Shown here piece by piece: positions 16,353 to 28,000 of a stretch of 64,000 nucleotides of DNA. Made by a program: the position numbers and the translations under genes. Positions within the stretch are counted from its first letter, which is position 1; the number at the start of each line of letters is the position of its first letter. Source of the stretch: Jaenimonas drosophilae (taxonomy: Eukaryota > Euglenozoa > Kinetoplastea > Trypanosomatida > Trypanosomatidae); the NCBI GenBank assembly GCA_030849065.1, contig JASAON010001653.1, positions 1 to 64,000 of the forward strand, given 5' to 3'. Below the pieces are notes generated by a model, which ran no database searches, was not told the origin of the DNA, and was given only the letters and a program-made list of their open reading frames with translations.

Positions 16353-19300
16353 ATGTCGCTCACGACCAACTTCAACTTTACCGCCTTCGCGGGCGACCTC
16401 AAGAGCCGCCCCAGTGCGGGGACGAAGAACTTCGTCTCCCTCTCGCTGCTCAGCTCCGAGGATATGACCCGCATGGCCTTTGTGGAGGTGAGGACGCCGT
16501 GCGGCAGCGAAGACCGTAGTGCACCTTGGGTGCCAGTCCGTAATGGTTTTCAGGTTAACCCGACGTTCTACGACACCCGCATGGGCAACTTTGATGTACG
16601 GTCGTTCCCGATTCAGGCGTGCACGACCTGCTCTGCCACTATGCCAGGCTCCAACGGCAATGAGCGCTGTCAAGGCCACTTTGGTTATGTCAGCATGCCA
16701 CGGCTCTATCCCAATGACCCCGATCGCCGGAGTGAACGCCTCCATGTGGTTAATCCCCAACTAGCTGAGGAGACGGAGCAGCTGCTGCAGGCAGAGTGCT
16801 TCTACTGCCATCATCTCCGTATGCCACCCTTTGACGTTAGCCGTTACTGCCATGCCCTACGCCTGCTCGATGCTGGATTGAGCGGTGCGGCCCTCCACCT
16901 GTTGGAGGTGGTGCCTAGCTCTCGCGACCAGGGACGACAGCGGACGCTCATGCGTGAGGCACGTGACGAGATCATCACGGATGAAGCGATGCTCGCTGAG
17001 TATGTCGAGCATCTCCTCACGCAGGGCGGTGGCACGGCACTTGACCCTGCCAAGGCAGCAGCAGCAGCAGGCAAGTGCACCGTTGATCTTCGCAACCAAC
17101 TGTGTCGCCAGGCCATTCGTGAGTGCAGGGAGTACTCCAAGGAATGCTCCCACTGCGGAGCTCACTCTCCGTCCATCACTAGCAAGAACGGCCACCTCTA
17201 CTTCTGCTTCACCCAGCGCAATCAGGACTTGAACCTCCAGGCCGGTCACATCACTCAGGCCGAGGTGGATCAGTGGGAGAAACTCAACCGCGCGCAAAAC
17301 CGGCGGAGGACCTACCTTCAGACTGCCACCGCCCGCGAGCACATTAAGCAACTCTGCCAGCTAGAGTGTGCGATCCTCGCCCTGCTCTTCCCCAACATGG
17401 GCCAGTCGGTGGTGCCCATGCCCTTTGAGTGCCCCCTGCAGCCTAATTTGCTCTACAAGGTCTTCTTCCTGGATAAGATCCTGGTTCCACCACTCGCCAT
17501 GCGACTGGCTGCAGGTGCCAAGGTTGAGAATGGTATCATCTCCCCTGACAGCAAGACCAAAGCCCTCTCCGATGTCATTGGCTTTGTGCGGGAGATTGAG
17601 AAGTACAACGTACTGAAGCAAGGGCCGGCTGGGGTGACGGCGGCGCAGGAGGACGCGCACGAGCACAACCTTCGCAATCTTCAGTCTCAGGTGACCACGG
17701 TCTACACCGACATCCTCGAGAGCTTTGCCAAGAAGGAGGGTCTCTTCCGTATGAACATGATGGGCAAGCGTGTCAACCAAGCGTGCCGTAGTGTTATCTC
17801 GCCCGACTACCTTTTGGAGCCTAACCAGCTCCTCCTTCCGCGTCCCTTTGCCCGTAGTCTGACCTACCCGGAACAGTTCTCCACCAACTTGCCCCATCGC
17901 GCTGCGCTCCTGAAGCGGTGCGTCGTGAATGGGCCCAAGATCTACCCCGGCGCCACCCACCTGGAGGTGAGGAGCCCATCTGGGGAAGTGCGCTTTGTGG
18001 AACTGCGTGCCGGTTCAGACGGCACACGTCGACAGCTGGCTGAGGAGCTCTTCCGTCGTGCTGAGGCTGGGGCCGTGAGCCTCATTGTTCACCGCCACAT
18101 TGTGGACGAAGACTGGGTCGTCTTTAACCGCCAGCCAACCTTGCACAAGGTTTCCATGATGGGCTACCGTGTAAAGGTGCTCTCTGGCTTCAAGACCCTC
18201 CGCTTCCACTACATCAACGGTAAGTCTTACAATGCCGATTTCGATGGTGATGAGATGAACGTCCACGTCCCTCAGAGCATTGAGGCCCAGACGGAGTTGG
18301 CCTGCCTCATGAATGCCGACGCCAACTACCTCGTCCCCACCTCTGGCAAGCCAATTCGTGGTTTGATTCAGGATCACATCGTTGCTGGTGTGCGCCTGAC
18401 CCTCCGAGATACCTTTCTGGACAGAGATAGCTTCACCCAGCTCGTCTACAATGGTATTGGTCCGTACATGCGTCTCCATGGAGACAGCCTCTCTGGCCAT
18501 GCGACCCTCACCACTCTCATCCCCATCCCTGCTGTTCTGAAGCCGCACGCGCGCTGGACTGGCAAGCAGCTCATCTCCGTGATTGTGCGCTACGTCACGG
18601 GCGTCGTGTCGGGCAGGGGGGTGGAGTCCACCAGCGAGGGCGTGACCCTTCCAGGAACTTCTCTTATCCAGCCCAGTGCATATGCCCACACCGATGGCAC
18701 AGGGGAGCTCCGTCATGTCTCTCGTCTGGCTGCCGATGACGACAGAGTGCGCTTCCACAAGAGTGAGCTGCTCTCTGGCGTTATTTGCAAGAACCAGCTT
18801 GGTCCATCAAACCTCTCTGTCGCCCACGTCATTCACGAGCTGTTTGGCCCGCACATGGTTGGCGCACTCTTTGGTGCCTTTGGCCGCGTTCTGACCATGA
18901 GTCTCCAGCGTGAGGGCTTCTCCATGGGCATGGATGATATGCTGCTGAAGCAGGAGGATCGCCGCCGCCAGCTGCTCCGCGAGCTCGATGACGCTCCACT
19001 GAAGCTGCCCGACGATGAGGCGCAGGTGATGCCGGTGATCATGGGTCTTGCAACGCAGCTCCAGAAGGAGTTCGTTCCAGGGCGCATGCTTGTGCCATTC
19101 CCAGACAACCAACTCCTCATGATGACCATGTCCGGTGCGAAGGGTAGCAACACCAACACCATTCAAATGGCTCTTGGTCTTGGCCAGCAGCTCTTTGATG
19201 GCAGACGCGTGAAGCGCATGAACAGTGGCAAGACCCTCCCCGCCTTCTTCAAGGATGAGAAGCGGTCACGGTCCTTTGGCTACGCCATGGGCCGCTTCGC

Positions 19301-21623
19301 CACTGGCATTCGCCCAGCGGAGTACACCATCCACGCCATGGCTGGCCGTGATGGGCTCATTGATACGGCCGTGAAGACCTCCCGTTCTGGGCACCTCCAG
19401 CGTTGCTTGATCAAGGGTTTGGAGAGTTTGGTCATCCACTGGGACCACTCCGTGCGTGACTCCAACGGCAGCATTGTGCAGTTCACCTATGGCGGTGATG
19501 GGCTGGACCCGATGAAGGCCTCGACCCTCCATGCGTGGGAGATGGCCAAGGACAACCTGACGGAGCTGCAGCGTCGCTTTGGATCGGCAGGTGCTGCCGC
19601 CGGGTCTGCCGGAGAAGGAGCCCAGGACGACGCCGACGGGGCCGCTGCTGGCTCGAAGCGTCCGCGCGAAAGCCATGACGATGCCCTCCGAGCGATGCAG
19701 CAGGCGCAACTGGAGGCGGAGCTGGAGCGCGATCCTCTCCCAGCCAAGGTGGGCTCGAGCTTGGAGAGCTACCTTAAATCCAAGGCCACCTTTCCCCTCT
19801 TCCGCAAGGTGGGGCAGGTGGCTCGCTGGGCCAAGGACCGCCCAACCCTCGCGGCAAAGCTTGAGGAGAAGCGGCAGCAGTTCGTTGACTACTACCAAGG
19901 CGAGGTGGGCGACATGACGGCACGACGCCGACTCCGCTCCTACTGCGAGGCTGGGGAGTGCGTTGGCCTGCTGGCGGCTCAGGCTGCTGGTGAGCCGAGT
20001 ACGCAAATGACGCTCAACACCTTTCATAGCGCTGGATCAACCGTGACCCACGTGACGGAGGGTATTCCTCGTCTGCGTGAGCTCCTCATTTACGCATCGG
20101 TGAAGAAAAAGGCCGTTATTGTTCCTGTGGAGCGGGCAAAGGAGGCGGATGAGCGTGCCATTGCTCAGCTGCTGTTGGCCGGAGCCACATCGCGGTTGGC
20201 GGAATGCCTCGCATGCCCACCTCCCACCCCGGGCAGTGTGGCGCGTGGCTACCGATTTGTGGTTCACCGCAGCGAGGCCGATTGCCGCGTCACCCTGACA
20301 CTTCTCTTCTCCACCGCTCTGTTGCGGGAGAAGCAGCAGGCCATGTGCATGTCTCCAGCCGAACACCTCAAGTCCTTCAAGGATGCCCTCCGCTCCTTCG
20401 CAAAGACGGTGGCGGCAACTCTTCGACGTGAACACGCGGCCTCGACTTCCTCGGCTGCCGGTTTGGTGCGTCGGGCAACGGAGGACCCACGCGGCGATGC
20501 CGATGGTGATGCCATGGGCGGAGATGATCTGGATGATGAGGACGACGAGGACGCTGCGGGACGCGAGGATCGCAGCGACGATGAGGCCTCAGCCACCAGC
20601 AGCCCAGGCCTCCGTCCGCGCAGCGACGACGATGCGGACTCAGCGGCAGCTGACGATGATGAGGGACGTGAGGCCGATGGCGCCCGCAGCTCTAGCGACG
20701 ATGACGAGGATGATGGCGCGCCATCCCGGGCGACTGGTTCTCACCGCAGCACCCCTGCGTGGAAGGCCCTCGGGGTCACAGCGACGATGGCTGTCGAGGA
20801 CGAGGAGGCGGCTGCCTCACCGGCCGACTCCCACGCGGGCTACGACGCGTTGTGGGAGATGCAGCACTCACTTGGCGGCAACAGCCAAAAGTCTGGCAGT
20901 GGAAGCCTTCACATCGCCCCTGTCCCACGCAGCCGCCGACCTGCCAACCTCCCCGACGATCTCTTCATGGTGAACATCACCATCACGCTGCAGCAGCCCG
21001 ATGTCATCGCCGTCGTCCCCGACGTGGTGGATGCCGCCCTGGCGGAGCAAACCTTCCCCAGCTGGTTGCCGCAGTTCGACTCCGTCAGCTTCACGCGCAA
21101 GGCCGACAAGCCCGATTGTGGTGAGCTCGTCTTCCAGGGCGACAACGCCACGATGCGCCAGGTGACGGTGCTGCTCTCCCTCTTCACAGTGCGTGGCACC
21201 GGGGCAATTACTGTGGCCAAGGCTCGCTCAACCGACATCCGCGATATGTGCACGGCCATGGGCATTGAGAGCGGGTACAAGTCCCTGCTCGATGAGCTTG
21301 ACAAGCTCTTCCGTCGCTATGCCGTGGACTACCACCACCTCACCCTTATTGCGGACGCCGCCACCCATCGTGGCACGTGGGAGAACTACAACTTCACGGG
21401 CGTCATCTCGCGGAGCGCGAGCCCCCTCTTCCAGATGACTTTTGCCTCCTCAAAGCGCTTCCTGCACACCGCCGTCACCCGCGGACTGGGGGACGAGCTC
21501 AAGTCGTTCAGCTCCGCCATCATGGTGGGCGAACGTCCGCGTGTTGGCACAGCTTGTGCCAACATTGAAATGGATAACAGCATCCTCCGCGGCGTCTTCG
21601 AGCGCGCCGACACGAGGCGCTGA
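16353..21623 (+). CDS. RPA1: RNA polymerase I largest subunit (RPA1/RPA190)
   Basis: Catalytic large subunit of nucleolar RNA polymerase I, which transcribes rRNA genes and, in some trypanosomes, major surface-protein genes. The 1756-aa product has the N-terminal zinc site (Cys90, Cys93, Cys106, His109), the second CSHC cysteine pair, and NADFDGDEMN at 627-636 with the three Mg-binding Asp at 629, 631 and 633. GEPSTQMTLNTFHSAG, the trigger-loop region, is near 1213-1228. Pol I identity rests on LVPTSGKPIRGLIQDH after the active site, on a highly acidic insertion (about 1389-1456, Asp/Glu/Ser/Ala) in the jaw before the last conserved part, on the Pol I C-terminus (SPLFQMTFASSKRFL and VGERPRVGT), and on the lack of a Pol II heptad-like tail. 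Length matches kinetoplastid RPA1. From memory, cytochrome c lies near this gene in other trypanosomatids too. Confidence 0.96.
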   Translation: MSLTTNFNFTAFAGDLKSRPSAGTKNFVSLSLLSSEDMTRMAFVEVRTPCGSEDRSAPWVPVRNGFQVNPTFYDTRMGNFDVRSFPIQACTTCSATMPGSNGNERCQGHFGYVSMPRLYPNDPDRRSERLHVVNPQLAEETEQLLQAECFYCHHLRMPPFDVSRYCHALRLLDAGLSGAALHLLEVVPSSRDQGRQRTLMREARDEIITDEAMLAEYVEHLLTQGGGTALDPAKAAAAAGKCTVDLRNQLCRQAIRECREYSKECSHCGAHSPSITSKNGHLYFCFTQRNQDLNLQAGHITQAEVDQWEKLNRAQNRRRTYLQTATAREHIKQLCQLECAILALLFPNMGQSVVPMPFECPLQPNLLYKVFFLDKILVPPLAMRLAAGAKVENGIISPDSKTKALSDVIGFVREIEKYNVLKQGPAGVTAAQEDAHEHNLRNLQSQVTTVYTDILESFAKKEGLFRMNMMGKRVNQACRSVISPDYLLEPNQLLLPRPFARSLTYPEQFSTNLPHRAALLKRCVVNGPKIYPGATHLEVRSPSGEVRFVELRAGSDGTRRQLAEELFRRAEAGAVSLIVHRHIVDEDWVVFNRQPTLHKVSMMGYRVKVLSGFKTLRFHYINGKSYNADFDGDEMNVHVPQSIEAQTELACLMNADANYLVPTSGKPIRGLIQDHIVAGVRLTLRDTFLDRDSFTQLVYNGIGPYMRLHGDSLSGHATLTTLIPIPAVLKPHARWTGKQLISVIVRYVTGVVSGRGVESTSEGVTLPGTSLIQPSAYAHTDGTGELRHVSRLAADDDRVRFHKSELLSGVICKNQLGPSNLSVAHVIHELFGPHMVGALFGAFGRVLTMSLQREGFSMGMDDMLLKQEDRRRQLLRELDDAPLKLPDDEAQVMPVIMGLATQLQKEFVPGRMLVPFPDNQLLMMTMSGAKGSNTNTIQMALGLGQQLFDGRRVKRMNSGKTLPAFFKDEKRSRSFGYAMGRFATGIRPAEYTIHAMAGRDGLIDTAVKTSRSGHLQRCLIKGLESLVIHWDHSVRDSNGSIVQFTYGGDGLDPMKASTLHAWEMAKDNLTELQRRFGSAGAAAGSAGEGAQDDADGAAAGSKRPRESHDDALRAMQQAQLEAELERDPLPAKVGSSLESYLKSKATFPLFRKVGQVARWAKDRPTLAAKLEEKRQQFVDYYQGEVGDMTARRRLRSYCEAGECVGLLAAQAAGEPSTQMTLNTFHSAGSTVTHVTEGIPRLRELLIYASVKKKAVIVPVERAKEADERAIAQLLLAGATSRLAECLACPPPTPGSVARGYRFVVHRSEADCRVTLTLLFSTALLREKQQAMCMSPAEHLKSFKDALRSFAKTVAATLRREHAASTSSAAGLVRRATEDPRGDADGDAMGGDDLDDEDDEDAAGREDRSDDEASATSSPGLRPRSDDDADSAAADDDEGREADGARSSSDDDEDDGAPSRATGSHRSTPAWKALGVTATMAVEDEEAAASPADSHAGYDALWEMQHSLGGNSQKSGSGSLHIAPVPRSRRPANLPDDLFMVNITITLQQPDVIAVVPDVVDAALAEQTFPSWLPQFDSVSFTRKADKPDCGELVFQGDNATMRQVTVLLSLFTVRGTGAITVAKARSTDIRDMCTAMGIESGYKSLLDELDKLFRRYAVDYHHLTLIADAATHRGTWENYNFTGVISRSASPLFQMTFASSKRFLHTAVTRGLGDELKSFSSAIMVGERPRVGTACANIEMDNSILRGVFERADTRR
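20517..20720 (+). other. acidic low-complexity insertion in RPA1
   Basis: About 68 codons dominated by GAT/GAC, GAG and Ser/Ala codons. The acidic jaw insertion is typical of Pol I large subunits; its exact length varies between species, and it is probably disordered and surface-exposed. Confidence 0.7.
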
Positions 21624-22041
21624 ATGAGGAGACCGGCTTCTCTCGAGGGGCACTCTCCTTCCACGTCGAGTGTGTTGATGCAGCACACCTATACTAATAC
21701 TTCATTAATGATAGCCAAGTAACCATCACCCGTAGTGGCATGTCTTTGTGTTTCGAGTAACGATGAACCACATGTGGTGCACAGTGGCAGATGATCGAGG
21801 GCGACCACGGCTGGATGCCCTCCCTCCTACTGCTTGCTAAACGAACCGCAAAAAATGTTTTGGATGCTCTCCCCAGTGTCACTGAAGGTGGGCATAACCA
21901 CTCTGGACTCACGACACACGTACAAGGGTGCATGTACAGCCACAAGCAATCCCTTCCTGTTTTCATCCTACCTTGCAAATAGTACACCAGATTATTGCGG
22001 TGGAGGGGCATCTACTTCCACCTCTCTTCACATTCATACTG
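21624..22041. other. intergenic region, 418 bp
   Basis: Spacer with no gene. A C/T-rich stretch around 21950-21975 leads to AG at 21981-21982. No ATG occurs between that AG and the ATG at 22042, which sets the start of the next gene. Confidence 0.55.
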
Positions 22042-25000
22042 ATGAGGCGGGCGTCCGGGAGTCGCTACGTGTTGGGTCCCGCACGGCGACCCTATCATTG
22101 TTGCGCACTTCTCCGCACCTCCGTCGAGCCAGCATCCACAGCTACCGTGGCACCATCGCCATCGCCATCATCATCATCGCCGCCACCCTCGCTTAGGCCA
22201 TTTTTCCCTTCTAAGACCCGCCATGGCTATCATCCTACGGCCGATCGTCTCGTGGCGCGTCTCGCCACGTCGGCGGTGACGGAGGTTGCGGAGGGTACCA
22301 CAAGCTACGCCGCCCTCCTCCCACACTTTATCAGCCTTTTCCGAGCGGTGTTGCAGCTGGAGCGATCCATTCCGCCAAACATGCCACGTGGCCTCCTCGC
22401 CGCCGCCGCCGCCATCGCGGTGGAGCTGAGCCCCGTCGCCGTTGGGGCGACTCTCGTCGGCCGACTTCCCACGACCGCCGCCCATCTTCAAAGCGTAGGA
22501 CGACTGCAGCAACTCAGCCAAGCCTTTGCGGCGTTGGTGCGGCAGGCAGCGGCAGACAGTGCCCAGCGACCAGCGGCAACATCGCTTCGTTGGCCGCGAC
22601 AGCTGGGCGAGGAGCTCACGCAGGCGAGCTTCGCAACGAGAGCGCAGACGGCCCACTGCCACAATCCCCACGTGGTCGGAATGCCGCGTGGTGGGGTTGA
22701 GGCAACGTGGACGAGCGTCGTGGAGAGTGTTGCGGTGCAGCTCTTCCTCAGCTTCAGGTTCCTTCGTGCGACACCACCCAGCACCTCTACCGTTGCAGAG
22801 ACCCACTTTGTACATGTGATGCTCGACGCCATCTGCAGCCGCACCTACTCCTTTCACGAGGTTGGTGCTGACGGGAAGCTGCGGGAGTTTCGCGTCGACG
22901 GGGTGGCGGGTCTGCTGGAGCACGTCCTGCGTCCAGAGCATCAGCTCTTCGCGCAAGACCTTGGCAACCAACGAGGTCGCACACAACGACGCATGGAGTG
23001 TGTGGCGCTCAGCACATTGATGCGCTTGTTCTTCGTCATGCTCCCCGAGCTCCAGCAGGCCTCTGCGGTGGGTCTCCGCCAGCGCTCTCTGGCGGGAGGT
23101 GATGCGGCCAGCATCGACGTGGACGGCACCAACGACATCGCTACACGACGGGTGGTGGGGGTGATCCGTCGGCGGTGGAAGGAATCTGCGCCCGCGGTGC
23201 AGCTGGCAGGTGCCGCAGAGGCACTTCCCTGGCTGGAGATGGCACCCATCCTCCTCGACGGCTTTAGAGGATTGGTGGAGTACCAAATGAAGGAGCACCC
23301 ACACCATGAAGAAGAGGATGATGTTGCGGCCCGCATCATTGCTGCCGTGTTGCCGGATCTTGCGGCTTGTCTCAACGACTTCCTTCAATACGATGTGGCG
23401 CGCCATATGAGCGTGGATGGCCCCTCGACGGACTCCACGCCGACGTCATTGGCAACTACCACGACATCATCACCACCATCCGGAGGGCCAGAGGGCCTCC
23501 AACGTAACCGTGGCAAGCGATCGCTCTTCTACCACGATGCCACCGCCACGCCAGTGCTGCGCAACGACCACGTGTCTGGCACCGATGCCGCCACCTCCAC
23601 CTCGCGCTTCACAACTCGTGGCACGACGACGACGGCCGACGCTGGGTCGTCCATGAGCCGTGGACGACGTGGTGGCCACGCCGGGGTCAAGGGGGGCGAA
23701 CTCGGCGACACCCTCTTTCATGTTTTTGTGTGCTCCGACAGCTGCACGGCGATGCTCACGGCCCAATACAGCCTTCTTGCCACGCGCAGAGAGTCGCTGC
23801 TGGAGGATGTGTGGCTGCAGGGCGTTTGTGCGCTTCGACGCACACGCGAGGCCCTCTTTAGCCCAGACACGCCGTTGGTGGAGTCTCCGCCCAACATGGC
23901 GGTACCCAGCGGCACACGGCAGCCGCGCGATGTGAAGGCGGAGTTGCTGGATGATGCCCTGCCCGCTTTGCTCCGCACGGCTGGTCGGACGACTGATCGG
24001 CAAAAGAGACTAGACCAGCTCCGCCTCCTTGCCCACGCTCAGGCGTTGCTACCAACAGAGGTCCTCGAGTGCCTACAACACATTCTCCACGCGTTGGTGC
24101 AGCCACTAGGCGCAATCTGGGCCTGTCCTGACGCGGTGCGGGGGACAGAGCTCCGCCACAAGCGCGCGGTTGGCCACGTTCTATGGATGGGAGCGCAGGA
24201 GCTCATCCTGCACAACCCCGCCCCTCGCCACGCCATTGAGTCGACATGGCGCCTGTGGCTAACGGGGGGCGTGAGTAGCGGACGGGGGGAGCTTGGCCGC
24301 TTCAGCCAGGTGGCCGATGATTTGGTGCTGACTGGCATGCACATGCAGCAGAGTGGTAGTGAGGAGCTCACCCTGGCAACCAACCAGGCCCTCCGTGATC
24401 TACGTGAGGGTCTCGTCTTGGGAAGCTTCGGTTGCTTCGCAAAACAAGTGATGGCGGCACGGGCTCTCAGGGGCATCTACGCACTCGGAAACGTCGCCCG
24501 TCGTGGCGGTGGTGGCCCCACTGCTCCAGGGGAGTTGGCCGCTGGCACCGCATGCTATCGTGAGCTACTGGGCCTTCTTGCGAGTGATGTAGAGCTCCTC
24601 CTCCTCTGTGCCTACCCAGCCTTCCTCGATATGCTCTATGAGTCTTACATCCGTCTGGGCATCCCTCGCGTCGAGATCCTCGCATTTGGGGATGAGCGGT
24701 TGTTGCCGGTGTTGGTGCCCGTGATGGCCGCCGCACTGGCCAAGTCGCGGGCAGAGGACCACGCACGTGCCCACATCCAACTCTGCGAGACGACCCTCTT
24801 CTTGTTGTCCCAGCTCTCCCGCTTCGCCTCCGCGCCGGATATTTCCCTCTCACGGGTACTCCAGACCTCCAGCAGCGACGCCCTCATGCAGGTGAGCTTC
24901 TACTGCCTACGCAGGGCTGGTCGTGGCGGACTGCGGCGCATGGATGAGCTCGGTTGGCCAGAGGCGACGCTGCCAAATCTGCCGCTCCCTGCGAACATCA

Positions 25001-28000
25001 CATCGGAGGCGCTCTTGATGGGTTTGGTGGCGAGCTCTTCTTCGTACCCAGATACCCAATCCATGAACTTCCTTCACGTACTCGACCGGAGCAACGCCAT
25101 TATGAGTAGCCCGCGCGTGCAGCCCCTCTTTCGTGGGCAAGTGGAGGTTGTTGTGCGGGCGCTGCTCGCCTACGTGGAGAGTGCGGGAGATCGACAACGA
25201 CGCCACCTTTACCGCGCCGTGGTTCTTTCCACGACGGCCCGTGAGTCCACCGCTGTACGCCCGGTATCTGCCATGCTTCATGTAGATGCACGCGAGCTTC
25301 GGGTAGCGCTGCTCCAGCGCCACGAGGTGGAGCGGGCCTACGAAACACACTTGGCACCATCCCGTGTGGCAGGCGCGAAGGACTTTCCCTTTGTTGCCGA
25401 CGGCAGCCTCAGTGCCTACCTCCTCGGCTTCCTCATCCGCTTCATGGAGCACTACCTTCGTATGCGTGAGCGCGTGCATCGGGCATCCATGCAGCAGCTC
25501 TCAGCCCCGGCAAAGCCGTCGGGCAAGAAGCTAACCGTGGACGGCACTACAGAGAGTCTTACCTCGCTCATCCTGCTCGATGTTCTCAGCTACCTCGGTC
25601 AGGGTGGTGGATGGGCCATGGTGTGTTGGACCCTCAACGTGGCCGAAACCGCCACACGATTGGGACGACTCCGACATGGCCGCCTCGGCGATACCTCCCT
25701 GGAGTCGCTGCAGCGATCCACCGCACTCACTGCCATCCTGGCGCAGCTCCGTGCGGTGCCTCCCCCATCACCGTCGAGCCTGTTGCCGTCCAGCTTCCTC
25801 AAGGCGGTTAATATTCTCGCCGACGTCGTCGCCACCTCCCCACGCACACTTCTGCAATTTGACCGACGCTCGCCCTTGGTGGATCTTCTCCGCGAGCCGA
25901 GTCGCGATCGCTACCGCGTCCTCATCTTTGGCATCAAGCAGGTGGTGCTCTACGTGCAAGAGGCATCGATGCATCATCAAAGTGCCACACAAACATCGGC
26001 AGTGGATGATGGCGCTGCGTCCTCCGAGGATGTGCCGTCGTCATCTCTGGTGATACCCGTTTACTTCCGTGAAGCGGATGATGCCGTGGCTCACGAGGCC
26101 CATTGCAAGGCGAGGCGCTACTTCCTCTGCTCCGTTCTTGCCGCGGTGGATCTCTGTGCCGAGGCTATTCGGAGCCACGCCCTTCAGCACCACAGCATGG
26201 ATGATGAGCTGCGCCATCTCCTGGCACTATCCCTTCGTTCCCTCATGCACACACTAGGGGCGGTAGTCTTGACACACCTGCGCTTCGTAACTCCGACCAC
26301 AATGCCGAAGACTGCTGCTGAAGGAGTGGTGGAGCGCGAGGCGGAGCTGTTGTGGGTCGCCCTTTGCGTGAGCTCCACGATTGGCGCGGTGGCAGCCATG
26401 GACCACGCTGGGGTCTTCTTTTGTGGGCCAACCCTCCACGACGTGCAGCAGCTCATGACGACGTTGGCGGCCTTGCTGAGCCAGGCGACTGGCAGGCCAG
26501 CAGCGTTGCCACGACTGCCGTTCAGTCGTCGTCTCTTGGTGGCTGCGACGGTTCTCTCGGGTGATGCACACACCGCTTTCCGCCAAGCCCTCCGACTTGC
26601 CCTCGACCCCCGCGATGGCATGGACTTGACGAGCGTTTACCGCGCCATTCACGCCTTTGGGGATGCCGCTGGAGGGTGCCCCTCTGTCGCACCACTCCTG
26701 CGGCAGCTCTTTGCGGCCCTCGCGCAGGAGATGGAGGAGGTGCGCCACAACACATCACCACCCACAACGACGACGACGACCAAGGGAAAGCGTGGGAGGA
26801 AGAGCAAAACCGTTGCCGCCGAAGCGTTGGATGCTGGAGACGCGCTCATTGTTGGCTCGCTTCCCCGCTTCGAGGCCGCCCTCACCGCCGTGGTGGACTT
26901 GCATCGACGCCTTTCCCCAGACGCCGGCACTGCCATGACGACGGCTGAGGTCGTGTCGGGCGTCGTGATGGAAAAGATTGTTTGTGAAGGGGTGATTGCG
27001 GCGTCGCGACAGGCAGAGGGGGATGCAACTGGATCATCCATGTCCATGGAAGAGGAGAACGACGCGTGGGGTCGATCCTCGCCAGAGGATGGCCTGACCG
27101 ACACGTCCGCCCTGGCCCTCATGACCCTCAGCGAGTGGTGTGTCAGCGCGGGGGATGACGGCGGGGCGAGTGCCTTCTACCTTCTCGCACAACAGGCACC
27201 TCTCTTCACCCGCTCCGCCGTCTCAGGCGGTGGGAGTGGCCCCGCTGGGTGGAGTGCGACCTTCACCGACGCCCATCTTCGCGTCTATGTTGCCAATGTC
27301 GTGGCTCTGTTGGAGGGCCACAAGCTCGTGGAGGTGGTGCGACACGCACAAGGAATCTTTCTCACGGTGGAGTACCTCCTTGAGCGGACGACCCGTCTCG
27401 CAGCCAGTGTGATGATGACCTCCGAAGGGTCTTCGACCTCATCGACGAGCCGCGATGATGCCGAGTTGCTCGCGCTCCTGCGGAAGCTGTGGCTGACCAT
27501 CGCCACGAAGTGGGAGGAAGAGCTTATCCAGTCCGCCGAGCCCACCTTCCTCGCCGCCCAGCAAGAGCTCCTCTACGCCGTTCGCCAGCAGCGAAGTCAG
27601 ATGGAGCCGGAGGAGATTGAAGCGGGGCAGGACTGGTGGCTATCAACGACACCAGCTGCACCTCTTGCGACGGAGCTTTTTGGGGAGCTTCGGAGTGGCG
27701 TCGTCACGAGCCTAGCCGCTCGTGCCCGAGGTGCGATTGCCGCACCGGAGCACGTGGATCTCCGCGCCCATGACGACTTGACCACCGCCGTACCTTCGCC
27801 CATTGGCAACGCACACTTCTTCCGTGCAGCGTCGGACCTCCTCCATCCGCCAAAGACCCAACCCGCCATTCCATTGGCGCTGCTACTGCGGCTGCTGCAG
27901 GCCTTCTCTCATGGCAGCGGCCGCGGGGAGGAGGAGTTGCAACGGCTCGCAGCGGCCATCTCCACCTATGCCGCACGGCAGTATGTCCTGCTCCGGCCTC

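Noticed and set aside
22174..23406. Long minus-strand open frame (410 codons)
   Set aside because: It lies entirely inside the + strand 2819-aa gene. GC-rich third positions often keep antisense frames open; its translation has a Cys/His/Arg-rich shadow composition and no motif.
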